Of a stretch of DNA of 64,000 nucleotides, positions 54,682-62,926 are shown one piece after another. This DNA is from Thiodiazotropha sp040506275. GTDB taxonomy: Bacteria; Pseudomonadota; Gammaproteobacteria; Chromatiales; Chromatiaceae. The stretch is taken from positions 124,001-188,000 of the forward strand of contig JBEVXD010000006.1 in the NCBI GenBank assembly GCA_040506275.1, read 5' to 3'. Each line of letters starts with the position of its first letter. Positions within the stretch are counted from its first letter, which is position 1. The notes beneath the pieces were generated by a model. That model was not told where the DNA came from and did not search any database. It was given only the letters and a program-made list of their open reading frames with translations. A program made the translations under genes and the position numbers.

Positions 54682-54854
54682 AGTGATAATAATATTAACA
54701 TGCAAATAAATTATATAATACATGCGAACAATCAATTATACGTATGTAAGGTGGTCTGCTATCTTGCTGGAAACAATCGGTCCTGAGACCTATAAGCCCA
54801 AAATAGAAGAGCGGATATAGTTACCCGCTTGCCATCGAACACAGGAGAGTCAGT

Positions 54855-57437
54855 ATGCTCGAAACCTATCGTCTACACGTAGAAGAACGCGCTCAGCAAG
54901 GTATTCCCCCACTGCCGTTGGATGCTCAGCAGGTCACCGATCTGGTGGAACTGCTAAAAAACCCACCAGCTGGTGAGGAGGAGGCCTTACTCGATCTTCT
55001 GACCAATCGAGTGCCGCCAGGTGTAGATGATGCTGCCTATGTAAAGGCGGGTTTCCTGGCTGCAGTCGCCAAAGGAGAAGCACAGAGTCCGTTGGTGGAC
55101 AAACCCAAAGCAGTGGAATTGCTCGGCACCATGTTGGGTGGCTACAACATTCAGTCCCTGATCGAGATGATGGATGATGCCGAATTGGGTGAGTTGGCAG
55201 CTGAACAGCTGAAATTTACACTGCTGATGTTTGACGCCTTCCACGATGTGAAGGAGAAGGCCGATGCAGGTAGCACAAAAGCAAAGGCAGTGATGCAATC
55301 CTGGGCAGATGCCGAGTGGTTCAAGCGCAAGCCAGATGTACCTGAAGAGATCAAGCTGACCGTCTTCAAAGTGACCGGTGAGACAAATACTGATGACCTC
55401 TCTCCAGCTCAGGATGCCTGGTCCCGTCCCGATATTCCATTGCATGCGCTGGCGATGCTCAAGAATGAGCGTGAAGGCATCCATGATGCCATAACCCAGA
55501 TCGACCAGCTTAAAGAGAAGGGCAATATGGTGGCCTATGTGGGCGATGTTGTGGGCACTGGCTCCTCTCGTAAATCGGCTACCAACTCAGTACTCTGGAC
55601 CACTGGTGTTGATATCCCTTTCGTGCCCAATAAGCGTCAGGGTGGCGTTGTGCTGGGGGGCAAAATTGCACCGATCTTTTTTAATACAGTGGAAGACTCC
55701 GGTGCTCTGCCTATTGAATGTCCGGTAGATCAGCTCAACATGGGGGATGTCATCGTACTCAAACCTTATGCGGGCAAAATCGAGACTGAGTCGGGTGAAC
55801 TGCTCTCAGAGTTCACGCTCAAGACAGATGTAATACTGGACGAAGTGAAGGCTGGCGGACGTATTCCTCTAATCATCGGACGCTCACTCACCGAGCGGGC
55901 TCGTGAGGCATTGGGACTGGAAGCGACCGATATCTTTCGTCGTCCTGTAGATCCAGAAAACTCCAGCAAGGGCTTTACTCTTGCTCAGAAGATTGTCGGC
56001 AAAGCCTGTGGTGTGAACGGCGTTCGTCCCGGTACCTATTGCGAGCCACGCATGAGCACCGTAGGTTCACAGGACACCACCGGCCCCATGACACGTGACG
56101 AGCTGAAAGAGCTGGCTTGCCTCGGCTTCAGTGCCGATCTGGTCATGCAGTCTTTCTGTCATACCGCTGCCTATCCCAAGCCGGTGGACATCAACACCCA
56201 ACACACCCTGCCCGATTTTATCCAGAATCGAAGCGGTGTTTCCCTGCGTCCAGGTGACGGCATCATCCACTCCTGGCTCAATCGCATGCTGCTGCCCGAC
56301 CAGGTGGGTACAGGTGGCGACTCACACACCCGTTTCCCTCTTGGGATCTCTTTTCCTGCCGGTTCCGGGCTGGTGGCCTTCGGTGCTGCATTAGGTGTGA
56401 TCCCTCTCGATATGCCAGAGTCGGTACAAGTTAAGTTCACCGGTGAAATGCAACCAGGCATCACTCTGCGTGACCTGGTTAACGCCATTCCATACGCAGC
56501 AATTCAACGTGGATTACTGACAGTAGAGAAGCAGGGCAAGAAGAATGTATATAACGGCCGAATTCTTGAGATCCAGGGACTGCCTGACCTGACAGTAGAG
56601 CAGGCATTCGAACTCTCTGATGCCTCTGCCGAGCGTTCCGCTGGTGGCTGCACCATAGAGCTGACAGAGGAGTCTGTAGCTGACTACTTGCGCTCCAACA
56701 TCACTATGCTGCGCTGGATGATCGAAAATGGTTATGAAGATGCACGCACCCTGGAACGTCGTGCCCGCTCTATGGAGGAGTGGTTGGAGAATCCGACCCT
56801 GATGCGTGCCGATGAAGATGCGGAGTATGCTGAGGTGATCGAGATCGATATGTCTCAGATCAAGGAGCCACTGCTTGCTTGTCCTAATGATCCTGACGAT
56901 GTGAAGCCGCTGTCTGAGGTTCAGGGAACGAAGATCGACGAGGTCTTCATCGGCTCCTGTATGACGAATATCGGACATTTCAGAGCCACCGCCAAACTGC
57001 TGGAGGCATCGGGCGAAAGTATCCCAACCCGCCTCTGGCTGGCACCTCCCACCAAGATGGATGAGGCCCAACTGATGGAGGAGGGTGTCTATAACGTCTA
57101 CGCTGGTGCGGGTGCACGGACTGAGATGCCAGGCTGTTCACTCTGTATGGGTAACCAGGCGAGGATTGCTGCGGGTTCGACAGCGGTATCCACATCAACC
57201 CGTAACTTTCCCAACCGTCTTGGCAAGGGGGCTGATGTCTATCTCTCTTCTGCTGAATTGGCTGCTGTTGCAGCGATCTTAGGTAAGCTGCCAACGATGG
57301 AAGAGTACATGGCCTACGCGAGTAAGATCGATTCCATGTCACCTGAGATCTACAAGTATCTCAGCTTTGATAAGATGACAAAGTATGTAGAGTCGGCAAA
57401 ACGGGGTCAAGAGTTAGCCGTTAAGCTAGCTGTCTGA
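54855..57437 (+). CDS. acnB: Bifunctional aconitate hydratase 2 / 2-methylisocitrate dehydratase
   Basis: An 860-residue AcnB, near the 865 residues of E. coli. The N-terminal HEAT-like domain is followed by the swivel domain (LTVFKVTGETNTDDLSPA) and the catalytic core. Cluster cysteines appear in FIGSCMTNIGHF and MPGCSLCMGN; substrate residues in QSFCHTAAYPKPVD and TGGDSHTRFP. It interconverts citrate and isocitrate in the TCA cycle. ACAGGAGAGTC precedes ATG 54855. Confidence 0.98.
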   Translation: MLETYRLHVEERAQQGIPPLPLDAQQVTDLVELLKNPPAGEEEALLDLLTNRVPPGVDDAAYVKAGFLAAVAKGEAQSPLVDKPKAVELLGTMLGGYNIQSLIEMMDDAELGELAAEQLKFTLLMFDAFHDVKEKADAGSTKAKAVMQSWADAEWFKRKPDVPEEIKLTVFKVTGETNTDDLSPAQDAWSRPDIPLHALAMLKNEREGIHDAITQIDQLKEKGNMVAYVGDVVGTGSSRKSATNSVLWTTGVDIPFVPNKRQGGVVLGGKIAPIFFNTVEDSGALPIECPVDQLNMGDVIVLKPYAGKIETESGELLSEFTLKTDVILDEVKAGGRIPLIIGRSLTERAREALGLEATDIFRRPVDPENSSKGFTLAQKIVGKACGVNGVRPGTYCEPRMSTVGSQDTTGPMTRDELKELACLGFSADLVMQSFCHTAAYPKPVDINTQHTLPDFIQNRSGVSLRPGDGIIHSWLNRMLLPDQVGTGGDSHTRFPLGISFPAGSGLVAFGAALGVIPLDMPESVQVKFTGEMQPGITLRDLVNAIPYAAIQRGLLTVEKQGKKNVYNGRILEIQGLPDLTVEQAFELSDASAERSAGGCTIELTEESVADYLRSNITMLRWMIENGYEDARTLERRARSMEEWLENPTLMRADEDAEYAEVIEIDMSQIKEPLLACPNDPDDVKPLSEVQGTKIDEVFIGSCMTNIGHFRATAKLLEASGESIPTRLWLAPPTKMDEAQLMEEGVYNVYAGAGARTEMPGCSLCMGNQARIAAGSTAVSTSTRNFPNRLGKGADVYLSSAELAAVAAILGKLPTMEEYMAYASKIDSMSPEIYKYLSFDKMTKYVESAKRGQELAVKLAV

Positions 57438-57447
57438 TAGCGCTTTG

Positions 57448-57479
57448 TGTCGACAGTCTTGTTCTAAAGGCTGTCGACA
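57448..57479 (+). terminator. Hairpin after acnB
   Basis: TGTCGACAG pairs with CTGTCGACA around a 14-base loop, 11 bases after the acnB stop. Only a weak T-tract follows (TAGGGCTTATTTGTTG), so its strength as an intrinsic terminator is uncertain. Confidence 0.55.
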
Positions 57480-57619
57480 TAGGGCTTATTTGTTGTGACT
57501 GTTCAGCATAGAGATCCACAGTTGTAGAATCGGCGCTGAATGTAAGGACAACCACGGTTTATAAAAACAGTAGTCTGGATAAGCTTTAGTGCATCCCAAA
57601 AAATCAACAAATGGAATCT

Positions 57620-57650
57620 GTGGATGCAATTCGCTTATCCACCCTGCCGA
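57620..57650. repeat. Dispersed GGATAAGCG-type palindrome (inverse)
   Basis: TGTGGATGCAATTCGCTTAT followed by CCACCCTGCC, the reverse-complement form of the element at 4672, 15522 and 31716. It lies in the otherwise featureless 57480-57817 gap. Confidence 0.6.
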
Positions 57651-57817
57651 TTGATTGTCGTATAACAAAACAATCAGCAACAAGGGATGCTCCGCTATAA
57701 ATGAGAATAACTTAGTTGGCTTTGCAGGCAGGGATGAGAATCCAGAATAGACCAACCGTCACAACCTGAAATAATCGTGACGATCGGTGTTAAGAATGTA
57801 GACTACCAGCTATCAAT

Positions 57818-58873
57818 TTAGAGTATGGAGTCGTTCGGATACCTGATCAGTTCGATGGGACTGATGGTGATTAAGCCATCATTTCCATAGTTGACCCTAT
57901 CTCTTCCGCGACCACCGTCCAAAGTGTCGCAACCAGGACCACCGACTATATAATCCCGTCCTTTGTTACCTGAGATGTTATCGTTTCCGTATCCACCGCG
58001 AAGGTGATCGTTGCCCTTGCCGCCGGAGATGCTGTCATCTCCTGAGCCGCCATCGACATAGTCATGACCCTTACCAGCGTGAATATTATCATCACCCTGC
58101 ATACCGTATATGCGGTCATTTCCTTTACCGCCGAAGATGTTGTCGTTGCCATAGTTACCGAAGATAGTGTCACGGCCTTTATCACCACGGATTGTGTCGT
58201 TACCGCAGCCGCCATCGATCATGTCATTACCCTTACCGCCACGGATATTGTCATCGCCTCGGCCGCCATAGATACGGTCATTGCCTTTGCCTCCGAGGAT
58301 ATTGTCATTGCCGCAGCGTCCGAGGATGGTGTCATTGCCTTTATCGCCACGGATTGTGTCGTTACCGCAACCGCCATCGATCATGTCATTACCCTTACCG
58401 CCACGGATATTGTCATCACCACGGCCGCCATAAATTTTATCGCTTCCTTTGCCACCTCTGATCGTGTCATTACCAGCACCACCGTATATGGTGTCATTAC
58501 CCTTGCCGCCAATCAGGGTATCATTACCGCAACCACCATAGATTGTGTCGTTACCCTTACCACCATCAATGGTGATATTGTTCTTTGGTCCATACAACTG
58601 GTGACCTGTCATGGTGATGGTATCATTGCCTCTGCCACCTTTAATCACCAGGTTTTTTGCCTCATCAGCAGTGAAATGGTGACACTCATTTCCATTGACT
58701 GTCACATCGACAGAACCGTCTATGTTGGTGTGGACGTTGATTTTATCATTGCCGTTTCTAGCGTCTAGAACGACCTTTCCTGTGTTACCAAAACATCCTC
58801 TGTTACCACGATCTACTGTGGTTGAGTTTGAACGTTCTGAGATACTTGCACGTATTGATGAGAAAAGACCCAT
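57818..58873 (-). CDS. RTX calcium-binding nonapeptide repeat protein
   Basis: A 351-residue protein. Residues ~90-330 are a run of GGxGxDxxx nonapeptides (GGKGNDTIYGG, GGRGDDNIRGG), which bind calcium in a beta-roll. A DNA repeat of 162 bases (54 codons, six nonapeptides) is visible at 58217 and 58379. Four of the repeats carry Cys (GGCGNDT, GRCGNDN), unusual for RTX. No N-terminal signal peptide is seen; any type I secretion signal would be in the C-terminal ~30 residues, which have no clear motif. No T1SS transporter is nearby except the TolC-type gene at 60492. Confidence 0.85.
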   Translation of the reverse strand: MGLFSSIRASISERSNSTTVDRGNRGCFGNTGKVVLDARNGNDKINVHTNIDGSVDVTVNGNECHHFTADEAKNLVIKGGRGNDTITMTGHQLYGPKNNITIDGGKGNDTIYGGCGNDTLIGGKGNDTIYGGAGNDTIRGGKGSDKIYGGRGDDNIRGGKGNDMIDGGCGNDTIRGDKGNDTILGRCGNDNILGGKGNDRIYGGRGDDNIRGGKGNDMIDGGCGNDTIRGDKGRDTIFGNYGNDNIFGGKGNDRIYGMQGDDNIHAGKGHDYVDGGSGDDSISGGKGNDHLRGGYGNDNISGNKGRDYIVGGPGCDTLDGGRGRDRVNYGNDGLITISPIELIRYPNDSIL

Positions 58874-58973
58874 TATCGTTCTCCCTGATAATTATGTTCT
58901 TGAATGAATCATTGATACGAATTCCTTTAGAACTATTAAACAACCGAAAGAAGCAATAATATAGATGGGAATC

Positions 58974-58987
58974 ACCCTAGCTAGGGT
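58974..58987. promoter_or_regulatory. Perfect 14-bp palindrome upstream of the RTX gene
   Basis: ACCCTAGCTAGGGT lies about 100 bases upstream of the RTX gene start (minus strand), in the 58874-59130 gap. It may be a regulator site; no known consensus is assigned. Confidence 0.3.
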
Positions 58988-59130
58988 TAGCCCTGATATA
59001 TAAATTTGTTAGCTGAATGTCGGGAGGTGTTGGGAAGTATCTACAAAAACCAGGTTGTACAAGTAGCCTTGAAACAGTTCAAATAATAATAGTCAGGCCA
59101 GATTAGGAACGGGGCACTGTGCAGCCACAG

Positions 59131-59152
59131 AAAACCCTGCAAGCAGGGTTTT
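59131..59152 (-). terminator. Rho-independent terminator downstream of tRNA-Leu
   Basis: AAAACCCTGC and GCAGGGTTTT form a 10-bp stem with a two-base spacer, with T-tracts on both strands. It lies 36 bases past the 3' end of the minus-strand tRNA. Confidence 0.75.
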
Positions 59153-59188
59153 TACCGCTTTTGGTAGTCTGTGATGATTTTTGAGATA

Positions 59189-59275
59189 TGGTGCCGAGGA
59201 GAGGACTTGAACCTCCACGGGGTTGCCCCCACTAGCACCTGAAGCTAGCGTGTCTACCAATTTCACCACCTCGGC
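59189..59275 (-). tRNA. tRNA-Leu (anticodon CAG)
   Basis: The minus strand reads GCCGAGGTGGTGAAATTGGT at the 5' end, with an 87-base class II tRNA including an encoded 3' CCA. The acceptor stem GCCGAGG pairs with CCTCGGC. The anticodon loop CTTCAGGT is flanked by GCTAG/CTAGT, giving anticodon CAG (leucine CUG). The long variable arm (GGGGGCAACCCC) and the T-loop GGTTCAAGTCC are typical of bacterial tRNA-Leu. Confidence 0.96.
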
Positions 59276-59551
59276 AGATGTGGTTTACCGGCGCCAGACC
59301 GGTTGGAGACCGCGAACTCTACAACCAGTTCCCGCTTCTGTCAATCTTTGGGTTGCCTTGATTTTGCCGTAGTCCTGCTGTTCTTCTTAGTCGGGTAATC
59401 AGCAGATCGGTTCAGTTCACCATCATTGGAGTCAATGTTTGATTCGGAGCGGCTTTTCTCTATGCATTCCCCTGTTCCATTTAGTTCTGAATTTGGCAGT
59501 CAATATGAGACACTATGTTTATATTTCTTGAGTTTAAATGGACCTTTATTA

Positions 59552-60385
59552 ATGACGCCGCGCTACCTGAACGATACTCTGATCTTGAAGCTGTTGATTC
59601 TCTGCTTGCTGTTGACTAGTCACTCAGCTATGGGCCTGACACTGGAAGGTGATTATGTTCAGGGGGGGATGCTGATAGGCGATGTGTCGGCCGGAGACAG
59701 TGTCCAGTTCAATGGAAAACAGGTGAAAGTCTCTAAAAGTGGTGAGTTTTTGCTCGGCTTTGACCGGGATGCACCATTAAGTCATAAGATAGTGGTGAGT
59801 CGTGAGGGCCAACCAAAACAGTCAAGGCAGTTCACCATCAAGAAGCGTAAGTATCAGATTCAAAATATCGATGGTCTGCCACCCAGCAAGGTAACTCCCC
59901 CTAAACGCAATTGGGATAGAATCAAAAAGGAAGTGGCTTTAGTCAAGCAGGCCCGTAAGCTGAATGAGGATCGCAGTGACTTCCAAAGTGGCTTTATTTG
60001 GCCATCTAAAGGGGTGATCTCCGGGGTGTTCGGTAGTCAGAGAGTACTCAATGGTAAACCTAAAAGACCCCATTACGGTGTGGATGTTGCTGCCCCAGTA
60101 GGTACCTTGGTCGTTTCTCCTGCTGATGGCGTGGTGACAATGACACATCCAGATATGTTCTATTCAGGGGGAACCTTGATCATTGATCATGGTCTTCATC
60201 TTTCGTCCTCGTTTTTGCATCTGAGTAAAATTCTGGTGCAGGAGGGCGATGTGGTGAAGCAGGGGGATCCAATTGCAGAGATTGGGGCGACAGGTCGTGT
60301 GACTGGTCCCCATCTGGATTGGCGTATGAACTTGGGAGCTGCACGGATTGATCCCCAGCTGCTGGTACCTCCAATGCCAAAGTAG
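59552..60385 (+). CDS. Exported M23-family peptidase
   Basis: A 277-residue protein with a signal-like N-terminus (ILKLLILCLLLTSHSAMG). The C-terminal M23 domain (~150-275) has GVFGSQRV, HYGVDVAAP (first zinc motif H-x3-D) and FLHLSKI. The last motif is GPHLDWRM, with Asp in place of the usual second His (HxH). ATG 59552 gives the signal peptide; the upstream frame is longer. It may cut peptidoglycan or act as an envelope regulator if inactive. Confidence 0.88.
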   Translation: MTPRYLNDTLILKLLILCLLLTSHSAMGLTLEGDYVQGGMLIGDVSAGDSVQFNGKQVKVSKSGEFLLGFDRDAPLSHKIVVSREGQPKQSRQFTIKKRKYQIQNIDGLPPSKVTPPKRNWDRIKKEVALVKQARKLNEDRSDFQSGFIWPSKGVISGVFGSQRVLNGKPKRPHYGVDVAAPVGTLVVSPADGVVTMTHPDMFYSGGTLIIDHGLHLSSSFLHLSKILVQEGDVVKQGDPIAEIGATGRVTGPHLDWRMNLGAARIDPQLLVPPMPK

Positions 60386-60491
60386 TACCGGAATTCAATG
60401 GGGTAGGGTTGGAGTCACTCTTTGGCCTATCTATGATAAAGTGCCCCTCAATCTGAATTTGTATTCTCTTCTCTTAATTAATGGAAAAATA

Positions 60492-61811
60492 ATGGGACCG
60501 ATGAAGCAGCTGGTGAAACTTTTCCTGATCTGTTGGATTCCTTTAACCCAGGCGGATGATTTGATGTCAATCTATCGCCTTGCGCTGGATAATGATCCAC
60601 AACTGCAAGCCGCACAAGAGCAGCTGAACTCTGCCCGTGAGTCGAAGAGTTTAGCCCGCTCCCAGCTGTTACCCACTGTCGGGTTGGGTGGAACCTATGA
60701 TGCGGTCCGTAGTGATGTTAAAACACTGCAAGGTAGTTCCGTTGATGAGACCAGCACCTATCGCGAGAGTGGCCTGGGGTTGAATCTGACCCAACCTATC
60801 TACCGTCGTGATCGTCTTGTGCAGCTGGAACAGGCAGATAGCACAATTGCCCAGGCTGAAGCAGAATTTGCCTCAGCTGAAATTGACTTGATGGTACGCA
60901 GCACCACCGCCTATTTTGATATTCTCTCGGCTGAGGATGATCTAAGGGTGGCCAATGCTGAGCGTGAAGCCACCGGCAGACAGTTGGAACAAGCACAACA
61001 ACGGTTCGATGTGGGGTTGATCGCAATCACTGATGTGCATGAGGCAAAAGCGGCCTACGATGCTGCCAGAGCTGCAGAGATTGCTGCTGAAAACAGTCTG
61101 GATAATGCCTGGGAGGCACTCTACGAGATAGTAGGTCCCCAGGCTAAAAGCGACTTGGCCAAGCTGGGTGATGGCCTGCTGTTGAACCCTCCGGTACCCA
61201 ACAAGCTACAAGACTGGTCAGATACTGCTCAACAGCAGAACTACAGCATTATTGCAGCCCGTTCCAATCTCAAGGTGCTTGAGCAGGAGATCGATGTCAG
61301 TAAATCGGGCCACTACCCGACCCTGGACCTGGTTGGTGGCTACTCGATGAATCGAAGCGACAGCGATAGAGCAACCGAAGCGGATACGGGCAGAATCGGT
61401 CTCTCACTGGAAGTGCCTCTCTATACTGGTGGTGCTGTGAGCGCCTCCACACGCCAATCCCGGGCCAACTTTCGTGCTGCTCAGCAGGGCCTGGATCAGA
61501 CCCGACGTTCTGTGAATCGGCAGGTGAGGGACGCCTTTCGTGGCGTGCTATCCACCATCAGTCAGGTTGAGGCCTTGAAAGCGGCGACTATCTCTGCTCA
61601 AAGTGCTTTGGAATCGACTCAGGCTGGTTATGAGGTGGGTACCCGTACCATCGTCGATGTGTTGAATGTTCAGCGAAATCTCTTCTCCTCACAACGGGAC
61701 TATCTCAACTCCCGCTATGGCTACATTCTCAACGGTCTCGCACTCAAGTCGGCAGCCGGTACCCTGAGTGAAAAGGATCTTGAAAATGTCAATGGATGGC
61801 TGGAAAAGTGA
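60492..61811 (+). CDS. tolC: TolC-type outer-membrane efflux protein
   Basis: A 439-residue outer-membrane factor. A signal peptide ends near CWIPLTQA. It then shows IYRLALDNDPQLQAAQ and the duplicated helical/strand pattern, with QPIYRRDRLVQLEQAD and PLYTGGAVSASTRQS as the paired repeats and VGTRTIVDVLNVQRNLFSSQ near the end. It works with an inner-membrane pump and adaptor, neither of which is in this window. ATG 60492 lies after GGAAAAATA. Confidence 0.92.
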   Translation: MGPMKQLVKLFLICWIPLTQADDLMSIYRLALDNDPQLQAAQEQLNSARESKSLARSQLLPTVGLGGTYDAVRSDVKTLQGSSVDETSTYRESGLGLNLTQPIYRRDRLVQLEQADSTIAQAEAEFASAEIDLMVRSTTAYFDILSAEDDLRVANAEREATGRQLEQAQQRFDVGLIAITDVHEAKAAYDAARAAEIAAENSLDNAWEALYEIVGPQAKSDLAKLGDGLLLNPPVPNKLQDWSDTAQQQNYSIIAARSNLKVLEQEIDVSKSGHYPTLDLVGGYSMNRSDSDRATEADTGRIGLSLEVPLYTGGAVSASTRQSRANFRAAQQGLDQTRRSVNRQVRDAFRGVLSTISQVEALKAATISAQSALESTQAGYEVGTRTIVDVLNVQRNLFSSQRDYLNSRYGYILNGLALKSAAGTLSEKDLENVNGWLEK

Positions 61812-61833
61812 TTGTATTTAAGGGGTAGAATCT

Positions 61834-62922
61834 GTGTCTGGTAATACCATTGGCAAACTCTTTACGGTGACCTCTTTTGGAGAGTCACATGGTCCGGCTA
61901 TTGGTTGCATCGTCGATGGTTGTCCGCCTGGAATGGCCCTTTCCACTGAGGATCTTCAACAGGATCTCGATCGTCGCAAACCAGGTACCTCGCGCCACAC
62001 CACTCAACGCCGGGAAGCGGACGAGGTAGAGATTCTCTCTGGGGTTTTTGAAGGTAAGACTACCGGTACACCGATTGGTCTGATGATCCACAATACCGAT
62101 CAACGTTCAAAAGATTACTCCGATATTATGGACCGCTTCCGTCCAGGTCATGCGGACTACACCTATAACCAGAAATATGGTTTTCGGGACTATCGGGGGG
62201 GTGGACGCTCTTCGGCCAGAGAGACGGCAATGCGGGTTGCTGCCGGTGGCATCGCCAAAAAGTATCTATACGAGAGATATGGAATCGAGGTTCGGGGTTA
62301 TCTTTCGCAGCTTGGCCCGATTCGCATTGAACAGCTTGATTGGGATCAGGTTGATAAAAACCCCTTCTTCTCTCCAGATGCGGACAAGGTTTCAGAAATG
62401 GAAGCCTATATGGATGCCCTGCGCAAAGAGGGTAACTCTGTTGGTGCCCGTATCAACGTAGTGGCCAGCGGTATGATGGCAGGTCTGGGTGAGCCAATCT
62501 TCGATCGCCTAGATGCAGATCTGGCCCATGCCTTGATGAGTATCAACGCGGTCAAAGGGGTGGAGATTGGGGATGGCTTTCTGGCTGTTGAGCAGAAAGG
62601 TACTGAACATCGGGATGAGATGACACCCGATGGTTTTCTCACCAACCATGCGGGTGGCGTATTGGGGGGTATCTCCAGCGGTCAGGATCTGATCGCCTCG
62701 ATTGCACTCAAGCCAACTTCAAGCCTTCGTCTGCCCGGTCAGACGGTCAACCGTTCCGGCGAATCTGTCGAGGTGGTGACACAAGGGCGTCATGATCCCT
62801 GTGTGGGTATTCGTGCCACCCCGATTGCTGAAGCCATGATGGCAATAGTTGTCCTGGATCATATATTACGTAATCGTGGTCAGAATATGGATGTCCAGTC
62901 AGGTCTCGCAGATCTCGGCTAA
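61834..62922 (+). CDS. aroC: Chorismate synthase
   Basis: A 362-residue AroC, full length. Conserved signatures: GESHGPAIGCIVDGCPPG, RRKPGTSRHTTQRREADE, FRPGHADYTY, GGGRSSARETA and RHDPCVGIRATPIAEAM. It makes chorismate from EPSP with reduced FMN. It starts at GTG 61834 after AAGGGG. The MFS gene follows 4 bases later. Confidence 0.97.
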   Translation: MSGNTIGKLFTVTSFGESHGPAIGCIVDGCPPGMALSTEDLQQDLDRRKPGTSRHTTQRREADEVEILSGVFEGKTTGTPIGLMIHNTDQRSKDYSDIMDRFRPGHADYTYNQKYGFRDYRGGGRSSARETAMRVAAGGIAKKYLYERYGIEVRGYLSQLGPIRIEQLDWDQVDKNPFFSPDADKVSEMEAYMDALRKEGNSVGARINVVASGMMAGLGEPIFDRLDADLAHALMSINAVKGVEIGDGFLAVEQKGTEHRDEMTPDGFLTNHAGGVLGGISSGQDLIASIALKPTSSLRLPGQTVNRSGESVEVVTQGRHDPCVGIRATPIAEAMMAIVVLDHILRNRGQNMDVQSGLADLG

Positions 62923-62926
62923 CAGG

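Noticed and set aside
54987..57342. Several minus-strand open frames of 100-185 codons inside acnB
   Set aside because: They are shadows of a full-length, well-conserved acnB.
58064..58768. Long plus-strand open frame of repetitive Ile/Val/Thr/Ala protein opposite the RTX gene
   Set aside because: It is the antisense reading of the RTX nonapeptide repeats; the minus strand encodes a recognisable family.
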